Source: an uncultured Prevotella sp. (lineage in GTDB: Bacteria; Bacteroidota; Bacteroidia; Bacteroidales; Bacteroidaceae). From it: 10,514 nt of DNA. The stretch lies in the NCBI GenBank assembly GCA_934203355.1, contig CAKPZC010000070.1:1-10514 (forward strand), read 5' to 3'. Each line of letters opens with the position of its first letter. Within the stretch, counting starts at the first letter, position 1. Shown piece after piece: positions 1 to 5,936 of this stretch. The translations under genes were made by a program, and so were the position numbers. Below the pieces are notes generated by a model. It was given only the letters and a program-made list of their open reading frames with translations. It was not told the origin of the DNA and made no database searches.

Positions 1-71
1 GCAGGTGGGACTCGAACCCACGACATTCAGAACCACAATCTGACGCTCTAACCAACTGAACTACGGCCACC
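1..71 (-). tRNA. tRNA-His (GTG anticodon), 3' end cut by window edge
   Basis: The minus strand folds as a tRNA. The anticodon loop TTGTGGT (anticodon GTG at 36-34) sits between the arms TCAGA and TCTGA, the T arm GTGGG/CCCAC closes a TTCGAGT loop, and the D arm is GTTC/GAGC. Base 71 supplies the extra 5' G (G-1) typical of tRNA-His, and base 70 is G1. The 3' acceptor strand runs out of the window after four bases (CTGC), so the discriminator and CCA status cannot be seen. Of those four bases, C66, G68 and C69 pair with the 5' strand, but U67 faces C6, a mismatch. Its promoter lies at 118-149. Confidence 0.95.
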
Positions 72-117
72 ATGTTAGAATTGCTTGTCAAGAGACTTGA
101 TTTCTTTTAAGCGAGTG

Positions 118-149
118 CAAAGGTATTGTTTTTTATTCTAATCTCCAAA
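118..149 (-). promoter_or_regulatory. Bacteroidetes-type promoter for tRNA-His
   Basis: On the minus strand a TTTG box (149-146) is followed after exactly 20 bases by TACCTTTG (125-118). This matches the TTTG / TAnnTTTG -33/-7 pattern of the Bacteroidetes primary sigma factor at every conserved base. Transcription would start near 110-113, about 40 bases before the tRNA 5' end, leaving a short leader to be trimmed. It lies downstream of the secG terminator, so the tRNA appears to be transcribed independently. Confidence 0.8.
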
Positions 150-216
150 TATTTTGATGCTTTTTTTATCAATTTCTCTCGTTTTGTTGTTTTTTCCTTC
201 ATTATTGTACATAAAA

Positions 217-267
217 ATAGCCTTCGATTGGTATGCATATTAATATGCCATGCTAATCGAAGGCTAT
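217..267 (-). terminator. Intrinsic terminator after secG (palindromic)
   Basis: A 13-bp perfect inverted repeat (217-229 with 255-267, arm ATAGCCTTCGATT) encloses a 14-base perfect palindrome (235-248). The segments between the arms and the palindrome are partly complementary, so the whole stretch is nearly loopless. On the minus strand it is followed by CTATTTTTATG, a T tract as expected for Rho-independent termination. It lies about 47 bases after the secG stop codon and separates that operon from the tRNA-His promoter. Confidence 0.75.
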
Positions 268-314
268 ATGTTTGTTCGACACGCGTGTCGATGTTGTAGG
301 TCTAAACCAAAAGT

Positions 315-722
315 TTAGTTTGCTGGCTGAGCCGGGGCTGCCTTCTGTGCGTCGTTGGCTGCCGGAGCAGCTGCCTTCTGCTCGCCTGCTGCGGGAGCTG
401 CCTGCTGCTGGCTTGCGCCGAAGCCTGGAGTGGTGTTAGGATTGGTTGTCTGTGTCTCGGTAGCAGCCTTTTCCATAACGCTGGTCTCAGTAGGAGATAC
501 CGGGGCAACGTGGGCGCATACTACGCTGAGCAACACCATAACGGCAGCGAGAGTCCATGTAGCTTTCTCTACGAAGTCGGTAGTCTTGCGTACACCCATG
601 ATGGCATTTGAAGATGAGAAGTTTGAAGCCAAACCGCCACCTTTTGACTCTTGGATAAGCACGATGCCAATCATAAGCAACGAAGCTATAACAATGAGAA
701 TTACGAATAAGATGTAAATCAT
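315..722 (-). CDS. secG: SecG, preprotein translocase subunit
   Basis: This is the small inner-membrane subunit of the SecYEG channel, which assists SecA-driven export. The 135-residue protein has two hydrophobic segments (about residues 2-23 and 53-72). Between them lies the cytoplasmic loop with the family signature LIQESKGGGLASNF (22-35). Residues 75-135 form a low-complexity Ala/Gln/Pro/Thr tail, so the protein is longer than the roughly 75-110 residues common elsewhere; such tails are usual in Bacteroidetes. The ATG at 722 is preceded by an A-rich leader (about 70 bases, 723-792) with no Shine-Dalgarno site, normal for this phylum. It is the last gene of the regulator-lptE-TPR-secG cluster, followed by the terminator at 217-267. 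Confidence 0.95.
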   Translation of the reverse strand: MIYILFVILIVIASLLMIGIVLIQESKGGGLASNFSSSNAIMGVRKTTDFVEKATWTLAAVMVLLSVVCAHVAPVSPTETSVMEKAATETQTTNPNTTPGFGASQQQAAPAAGEQKAAAPAANDAQKAAPAQPAN

Positions 723-792
723 TTTTTTTATTTATTATTTATTGTTTATTATTTGTTTTTTTCTTTCTGTTTTGCCTTTAATTATAGTCAGA

Positions 793-1569
793 CTACTGCT
801 TTTTTCCGGCTTCATTGGCAATAAGTTTCTTTAGGAAACGAATTTGGTCTGCAAAGTAAGCATTTTTTTTTGGATAATTCAAATTTAATCGCTGAATTAT
901 TTCAAGAGCCTTTGAATATCTGCCTTGTTTTATGTATATTTTTGCCAAAGTCTCTGTTAGATACCCTTCGTCGCCGTCGTTTTGCTCTTCGTCGTTCTCT
1001 TCGGGCTCAGGTTTGTATGTTGGCTTTTCTTGTAGTTGCATTTTTCCACCGTCCTTGTTCAGGAAGTCGTCGATGAGGCTTTGTCCCTTGAGTTGTGGGC
1101 TGTTTTCTTCCTTTTCTTTTTCTTCCTCGCTTTCGGTTTTGAGCAGATAGGCTACATAGTCGATGGCAGCATCGGCTGGGGTGGGGCGGCTTTTGTTGGC
1201 TTCCTCGTCGCCTGGTTCTGGATTTGACCCTATGTAGTTGTCGATAAGCGAGAGAGTGCGGTTTTCGTTGCTTTTTTCTTTTTGTTTTCGTTCGTTCTCG
1301 GCTACAGTTTCAGCGGCTATTTCGGCAGCTGTTTTTATTTTGTAGTGTGCCCCCTCCACAAGGTTGAACAGCACTCGTCTGTCGGAAATGTAGAGTGCTG
1401 CTCGTCGCAGCTCGTCGTCAAACGCCGTGTCGTGCAGCAGATACATGTTCTGTAGCATCAGCAGTCGGGCTGTCTGGTAGTAGGGATAGAGCGCGACAAG
1501 GCTTCGGAGCTCGTAGAGAGTCTCCTTGTTCATCTGTTCCGGGTGGTCAATGAGGTGCACTAAGTCCAC
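793..1569 (-). CDS. TPR-containing protein of unknown function, conserved in Bacteroidales
   Basis: A 258-residue soluble protein without signal peptide or membrane segment. Residues 1-80 form an alpha-helical domain (motifs LYELRSLVALYPYYQTARLL and ALYISDRRVLFNLVE) that I recognise as conserved in Bacteroidales proteins from this location. Residues 85-200 are highly charged, Glu/Lys-rich and probably disordered, but carry two similar short segments, SLIDNYI (107-113) and SLIDDFL (164-170). Residues 203-250 look like one tetratricopeptide repeat plus a capping helix (AKIYIKQGRYSKALEIIQRL), suggesting protein-protein contact. The start is GTG at 1569: the reading frame has a stop shortly upstream, and residues 1-12 match the family, whereas the first ATG is at residue 13. 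It sits 40 bases after lptE and 70 before secG, so an envelope-related role is possible but unproven. Confidence 0.85.
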   Translation of the reverse strand: MDLVHLIDHPEQMNKETLYELRSLVALYPYYQTARLLMLQNMYLLHDTAFDDELRRAALYISDRRVLFNLVEGAHYKIKTAAEIAAETVAENERKQKEKSNENRTLSLIDNYIGSNPEPGDEEANKSRPTPADAAIDYVAYLLKTESEEEKEKEENSPQLKGQSLIDDFLNKDGGKMQLQEKPTYKPEPEENDEEQNDGDEGYLTETLAKIYIKQGRYSKALEIIQRLNLNYPKKNAYFADQIRFLKKLIANEAGKKQ

Positions 1570-1609
1570 GTTGATACAATGTTAAGTGTGTTAATTGTTG
1601 AATGTTATG

Positions 1610-2134
1610 TTACCAGTTAGCTACAGTGGCGTTGAAAATCTGTTCGCATAGGTCTTTCACCATTTGCGTCACCAGTTCCTCCTGTACGGTTGCGAGACTT
1701 TGTGTTGTCTCGTACGACTTGTTTGCTGTAAACTGGCGTTCAAAGTCCTCGTTGTGGTTTACGTTGTTTGTGAACCTCACGTTGACTGTAATCGACAGCT
1801 CTGTTTGTGCCGAGCGTCCGTCAGCTGCTACCGACTTGTTGCGCTGTGCGTATTGAGTTATTTCGCCCTCAATCTTCAGGTCGCCGTTGCGTTTCACCTG
1901 TGTCAGTTTTGTATGGTTGGCAAACTCGTCCTTCAGTTGATTATTGAACATAGGTCCCATTGGTCCCCACACATAGCTTGAGCGTATTGGGAAGTCGGCT
2001 ATCTGTATGCTTTTGGTTTTGGTGTAGTCGATGCTTGCACCATTAAACTTATAGCTTACTGAGCAGGCTGTGGCTGCGACGACAGCAACAAATGCCAGTG
2101 TTATATATATATAATGTGTAAGAGAGTGCTTCAT
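1610..2134 (-). CDS. lptE: LptE-family LPS-assembly lipoprotein
   Basis: LptE is the outer-membrane lipoprotein that plugs the LptD barrel and helps deliver lipopolysaccharide to the cell surface. The 174-residue product begins with a signal peptide whose hydrophobic core (about residues 9-22) ends in AATAC, making Cys24 the likely lipidated residue. The Ala at -3 is a weaker lipobox than LxxC. The mature part starts SVSYKFNGASIDY and contains NGDLKIEGEI, followed by VNVRFTNN and the terminal NATVANW, all typical of Bacteroidales LptE. LptD is not in the window. It lies 24 bases after the sigma-54 activator gene and 40 before the TPR gene, so co-transcription is likely. The codons of residues 7-11 contain a (TA)6 run. 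Confidence 0.88.
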   Translation of the reverse strand: MKHSLTHYIYITLAFVAVVAATACSVSYKFNGASIDYTKTKSIQIADFPIRSSYVWGPMGPMFNNQLKDEFANHTKLTQVKRNGDLKIEGEITQYAQRNKSVAADGRSAQTELSITVNVRFTNNVNHNEDFERQFTANKSYETTQSLATVQEELVTQMVKDLCEQIFNATVANW

Positions 2135-2158
2135 ATTGTGATTTATGTGCCACTTTGT

Positions 2159-3442
2159 TTATTTGTCCAAACCGTATTGTTTTATTCTTCTGTAGAGTGT
2201 TCGGTCGGATATGCCAAGTTCCTGTGCAGCCTTTTTGCGGTTTCCTCCGTTGCGCTCCAGTGCCTTTTCTATGACCTGTCGTCCGATGTCGTTAAGATTG
2301 AGCGACTCCTCTTCGCCTTGATTGGCGTTGTCGATGTCGTTGATTTCTTCGGCTTCAACGTCTTGATAGGGGCTGAAGCGTTGAGGTTGTGCCGAGTGAA
2401 ACGGCTGTATCGGTGTTGTCTCCGATTGCGGATAATTGTTGTTTGGTGATGCCAGCGATGGCATTTGGTGGCTATTGGCGAAGTTGTCGATAGCACGGTT
2501 GTCGTCGATTTGCTTGCGTAGGGTAGACACCTCACGGCGCAGGTCGCTCACGTTGCCACGAAGTTCATATAATATTTTGTATAGAATTTCGCGTTCGCTC
2601 TCGTAGGAGTGGCTTCCTGTGGTTGCTGTAGTGGCAAGCTCGGTGCTCTCCTGGTTTTGTGGAATGAACTTGCTCAGAGCCTCGGCGTCGATTTCGCGCT
2701 TTTGGCTTAGTATCGACATCTGTTCTGTGATATTCTTGAGCTGTCGCACATTGCCCGGCCATTTGTATTTAAGCATCATTCGTTTAGCGTCGTCGGTGAG
2801 CGTTATGCGTGGGATGCGGTATTTCTCGGCCATTTGCATGGTGAAGAGTCTGAACAGTAGCAGAATGTCTTCGCCACGGTCGCGCAGTGGTGGCATTTGC
2901 ACAGGGATAGTGTTGAGACGATAGAAAAGGTCTTCGCGGAAACGTCCCTCGCTTACTGCCTTGTGCATATTTACGTTTGTTGCGGCTACGATGCGCACGT
3001 CGGTCTTCATTATTTTTTGTCCTCCGACGCGTATGTATTCTCCAGTTTCGAGCACTCTCAGCAGGCGTGCTTGTGTGGCAATGGGCAGTTCGCCCACCTC
3101 GTCAAGGAAAATGGTGCCTTTGTTGGCAATGCCAAAGTAGCCTTCGCTTTCGCCTATAGCACCTGTGAACGAGCCTTTCTCGTGTCCGAACAGCTCGCTG
3201 TCGATGGTTCCTTCGGGTATGGAGCCGCAGTTGATGGCAAAATATTTTTCGCGTTTGCGTGGTGAGTTATCGTGGATTAGTCGCGGTATGATTTCTTTTC
3301 CTACGCCGCTCTCGCCAACGATAAGCACGCTAAGGTCGGTCGGCGCCACTTGCAGAGCGACGTCGAGAGCATGGTTCAAGGCATCGCAGTTGCCCACGAT
3401 GTTGTACCGCTGTTTTATTCTTTGAAGTTCAGATGTGTCCAT
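2159..3442 (-). CDS. Sigma-54-dependent transcriptional activator (AAA+ with Fis-type HTH, no sensor domain)
   Basis: An enhancer-binding protein that would use ATP to open promoters held by RpoN polymerase. The AAA+ domain begins almost at the N-terminus, so there is no receiver, PAS or GAF domain. Visible motifs are Walker A GESGVGKE (43-50), the sigma-54 contact loop as GSFTGA (90-95, usual form GAFTGA), Walker B GTIFLDE (109-115), the arginine-finger region FREDLFYRL (168-176) and WPGNVRQL (228-235). A probable coiled coil (281-315) and a Gln/Asn/Pro-rich linker follow. A Fis-type helix-turn-helix closes the protein (about 396-427, KKAAQELGISDRTLYRRIK). It is first in the lptE-TPR-secG cluster and follows the 3558-3627 terminator. 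Targets are unknown; I see no GG-N10-GC element upstream of it. Confidence 0.93.
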   Translation of the reverse strand: MDTSELQRIKQRYNIVGNCDALNHALDVALQVAPTDLSVLIVGESGVGKEIIPRLIHDNSPRKREKYFAINCGSIPEGTIDSELFGHEKGSFTGAIGESEGYFGIANKGTIFLDEVGELPIATQARLLRVLETGEYIRVGGQKIMKTDVRIVAATNVNMHKAVSEGRFREDLFYRLNTIPVQMPPLRDRGEDILLLFRLFTMQMAEKYRIPRITLTDDAKRMMLKYKWPGNVRQLKNITEQMSILSQKREIDAEALSKFIPQNQESTELATTATTGSHSYESEREILYKILYELRGNVSDLRREVSTLRKQIDDNRAIDNFANSHQMPSLASPNNNYPQSETTPIQPFHSAQPQRFSPYQDVEAEEINDIDNANQGEEESLNLNDIGRQVIEKALERNGGNRKKAAQELGISDRTLYRRIKQYGLDK

Positions 3443-3557
3443 TTGGAAACAAAATTACTCATTATTATTGAGATTTTAGCTATATTCGTGTTTTTTTTTA
3501 GCCAATTTAAGGTTTGCCGCCAGTTGTAGCATGTGTATGGTAGTTTTCATGGTATGA

Positions 3558-3627
3558 AAAAGAGAACACAGGCTGCATGTGTTATAATGAAATTTCACTA
3601 TAGCTCATGCAGCCTGTGTTCTCTTTT
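3558..3627 (-). terminator. Terminator of the rlmN-pdxA cluster: 70-base near-perfect palindrome
   Basis: The arms 3558-3579 and 3606-3627 are perfectly complementary over 22 bp (arm AAAAGAGAACACAGGCTGCA plus TG). Pairing continues inward to the centre at 3592/3593 with only three non-Watson-Crick positions, so the full 35-base arms meet with no designed loop. It starts 12 bases after the pdxA-like stop codon. On the minus strand it is followed by TTTTTCAT, fitting a Rho-independent terminator. The plus-strand side also ends in T-rich sequence, so it could act in both directions. Confidence 0.85.
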
Positions 3628-3639
3628 ATTTTGTTTTTT

Positions 3640-4809
3640 TTATTGCTCTGTTGTGTCAGTTGTGTTTTGCTCTGTTTTGTTTTCCTGTTGAGCCACAGGT
3701 TGCTGTCGACGGTCGCCATTACGGAAGTTGTCGCGCTTCTTTGGTATTGAGAATCTCACCTTTTCGCTCTCGTCGCGTCTTTCGTGATAGAGTTTCTGTA
3801 GAGGGTTGGCGAGTGGTTCGTCGTATTCGCTGCGATTGCGCACAATGTCGATAGCCTCGAAAATGGCATGGCGCAGAGCACTCTCGTCGCTGGTGCCACG
3901 TCCTGCCGCGTCGAAGTCGGGAGTTTGAGCAGGAGCGGTGCATACGAGTGGTAGGGAAGCGATATAGTATATTCCGTCGTTCTGCATAAGTGTGGTGAAC
4001 GGAATGTTAGCCTGGTCGTCGTACATGGCAAGTGTGAAGTCGAACGACTCGTAGAGGTTGTTGCCGAAGAATTCCTCTGCCGAGTAGGGACCATAGGCAT
4101 TGATGCCCTCTTCGGCAGCGCGTTTTACTGCTGGGCCGATGATGTTGAGCTCTTCGTCGCCGTTGGCTTTGGGGTTGAGGGCGAGCACCGCAATGCGTGG
4201 GTTGGAGAGTCGGAAGTCGCGCTTTATGCATTTGTGCAATGTGCGCATTTTGTCGAGCAGTCCCTCCTCGGTTATGTTGGATGCAACGTCTTTAATTGCA
4301 AGTCCGTTTGTGGCGAGAGCGATGCGCAGCGACTCGTTGATCATAATCTTCAAGCCTTTTGCACCATCGCCGATACTTGTCTCCGAGTATTCCTTCAAGC
4401 CTCGATAGGTGAAGTTCTCGTATGACATGCTTTCGGGATTTACCGGACAAGCCACGAGCACGTCGAAGAGTTGGCTGCGGAAGTCGGTCATGGCGCGGTC
4501 GAGAGCCTTTAGGGCTGCTTCTCCCGACTCCTTGGTAGGTATTCCAAGGTCCACCTTCACCTCCTCGTCGAAACATGCGAGCAGGTTGACACGTCCGTCC
4601 TGTGCATCCTCAGCACGGTTGATGATGCTGAAGTTGGCCTGTGTGTTCATAGCCTTGCGGTGGTAGGCTGCGATTTTGGGCGAGCCGTAGATGATGGGGG
4701 TGCAAAGCTCCAGCATCTCGGGTTCGGCAAAGGTTTTAAAAATAAGTTCGTATCCGATACCGTTGGTATCGCCGTGCGTAATGGCAACGCGTATTCTTCT
4801 GTCTTCCAT
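3640..4809 (-). CDS. PdxA-family protein (4-hydroxythreonine-4-phosphate dehydrogenase homologue) lacking key active-site residues
   Basis: The family makes a vitamin B6 precursor by NAD-dependent oxidation of 4-phosphohydroxy-L-threonine with a divalent metal. The full-length fold is recognisable: RVAITHGDTNGIGYE (7-21), AVLALNP (207-213), LAMYDDQ (260-266) and FDAAGRGTSDESAL (299-312). By eye alignment to E. coli PdxA, the metal ligands H166, H211 and H266 correspond to G169, K214 and D264. Substrate residues H136 and T137 correspond to L138 and K139, N283 to a Tyr (281/282) and R292 to C290. PdxA chemistry is therefore doubtful, and I withhold the gene symbol. Residues 354-389 are a basic then Gln/Thr/Glu-rich tail not seen in E. 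coli PdxA (about 329 residues). The frame is intact, which argues against simple decay. It follows the DUF4837 gene by 78 bases. Confidence 0.85.
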   Translation of the reverse strand: MEDRRIRVAITHGDTNGIGYELIFKTFAEPEMLELCTPIIYGSPKIAAYHRKAMNTQANFSIINRAEDAQDGRVNLLACFDEEVKVDLGIPTKESGEAALKALDRAMTDFRSQLFDVLVACPVNPESMSYENFTYRGLKEYSETSIGDGAKGLKIMINESLRIALATNGLAIKDVASNITEEGLLDKMRTLHKCIKRDFRLSNPRIAVLALNPKANGDEELNIIGPAVKRAAEEGINAYGPYSAEEFFGNNLYESFDFTLAMYDDQANIPFTTLMQNDGIYYIASLPLVCTAPAQTPDFDAAGRGTSDESALRHAIFEAIDIVRNRSEYDEPLANPLQKLYHERRDESEKVRFSIPKKRDNFRNGDRRQQPVAQQENKTEQNTTDTTEQ

Positions 4810-4887
4810 TTTATGTTATGCTGTAGGTAAATAATATTAGTCGATATGTTTGTCTTCGGGGTGGAGTGGGTGTTTCGTCTCCTGTTG

Positions 4888-5877
4888 TCACTTATTTGCT
4901 TTTTTGTGTGTAGTGTGCAGGATGGCTTCAAGCTGCATAATTAGGTTGCGTTTCTTCTTTCCAGGGGCATAAACGAAACCTTCTACTGTGACTACGGATT
5001 TGGGATGGTAGCCCCAAATAGTGCGTGCCACAAGCGGTCCGCCCATGGCGTCGCCTTTCATTTCCCATAGTCCACGCCATTCTTGTGTGCGAATGCCCTC
5101 TTGTTTGCTGTCCTTATATGTCACACTACAGGCATCCATCACCGTTGTCATATACATCGAGTCGGTCTCGCCCTTGATGTTGACTTGCATCACACTATCG
5201 CGTTTGTCGAATTGATGCTTATAGATGCAGATGTTTTGCATAGTCGTGGGCGAGTCGTTGGATATCCATAGGAAATCCTTGCCGTGCTTGCACGACTTCA
5301 TTTCGGCAGGAATGAGCATGTCGAAACCGAACATTCTCTTCACCTCTGCCTCCATTTTGTGGTTGTGCTTGCGTTGCAATGTCTCGGTGTAGGCTTTCAT
5401 CTCGTGTTGTTTCAGCTGCTCAGCCAATAGCATGGCGTTGCCTTGTAGGGCAATGCCGTCGGCTGTGGTGTCGCGCAGGCATTGTATTGACGGAGCACAC
5501 ACTTGCACTATTACTTGTGGTTTGGCGTAGGCATTGTGTTTGCATTCAAGGCGCAGCTTATTGTATTTATTGGGATTGATGTCGACAACGACCAGCGACC
5601 GTGCATAGCGCAACACGCCATTCAGCGCCTCTGCTGGTCTTACGTTAGCTTCGCGCACGTCGAACATCAGTTCCGGTTGAGGCAGCCCGTCAATGTCGAA
5701 ACTCAGAGCATGATACAAGATACTGTCGACGTCGCCAACTACTGTCACCTCAAAAGGGCTACCGCCGCTGGCAGGCAGCATACTCTTGCGATTGGTACAG
5801 GAGATAGTAAGCAGGCATAGAAGTAGAATTTGTATGTAAAAGCCAAATCTTGCCATATTAGAGCTGAATCTCGCCAT
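4888..5877 (-). CDS. DUF4837-family lipoprotein, function unknown
   Basis: A 329-residue predicted lipoprotein. The N-terminus has a basic/hydrophobic signal (FGFYIQILLLCLLTIS) ending in the lipobox LTISC, making Cys27 the likely lipid anchor. I recognise the mature sequence as the Bacteroidetes DUF4837 family, which has no established function; motifs include EWRGLWEMKGDAMGGPLV and a C-terminal GFVYAPGKKKRN. A 21-bp tandem duplication spans the start region, giving two equivalent ATGs, at 5877 and 5856; the second yields a 322-residue protein with a normal signal peptide. I list the longer frame, but the shorter start is equally plausible. It lies 59 bases after rlmN and 78 before the PdxA-like gene and is probably co-transcribed with both. 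Confidence 0.8.
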   Translation of the reverse strand: MARFSSNMARFGFYIQILLLCLLTISCTNRKSMLPASGGSPFEVTVVGDVDSILYHALSFDIDGLPQPELMFDVREANVRPAEALNGVLRYARSLVVVDINPNKYNKLRLECKHNAYAKPQVIVQVCAPSIQCLRDTTADGIALQGNAMLLAEQLKQHEMKAYTETLQRKHNHKMEAEVKRMFGFDMLIPAEMKSCKHGKDFLWISNDSPTTMQNICIYKHQFDKRDSVMQVNIKGETDSMYMTTVMDACSVTYKDSKQEGIRTQEWRGLWEMKGDAMGGPLVARTIWGYHPKSVVTVEGFVYAPGKKKRNLIMQLEAILHTTHKKANK

Positions 5878-5893
5878 ATTAGAGCTGAATCTT
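5852..5893 (-). repeat. 21-bp tandem duplication covering the DUF4837 start codon
   Basis: GCCATATTAGAGCTGAATCT occurs at 5852-5871 and again at 5873-5892 (plus strand). Each copy is followed by one more base (C, then T), giving a 21-bp unit. Each copy carries an ATG (reading 5856-5854 and 5877-5875) with the same preceding bases. Because 21 is a multiple of three, both starts are in the same frame, and translation from the upstream one adds MARFSSN. Confidence 0.95.
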
Positions 5894-5936
5894 TACGTTA
5901 TTGATGAATAAAGGCTGCATTTCTCCCAAGCCGATA

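Noticed and set aside
2102..2113. (TA)6 run in the first codons of lptE as a phase-variation tract
   Set aside because: Six dinucleotide units are short for slippage, and LptE is normally needed for growth, so on/off switching is unlikely.
3450..3457. TAATTTTG on the minus strand, a match to the -7 element before the sigma-54 activator gene
   Set aside because: It would place the transcription start almost on the ATG, and no TTTG box lies at the right distance; it is an AT-rich stretch where chance matches are likely.
3500..3530. TGGC...TTGGC before the activator gene as a sigma-54 promoter
   Set aside because: The spacing between GG and GC is 14 or 17 bases, not the required 10.
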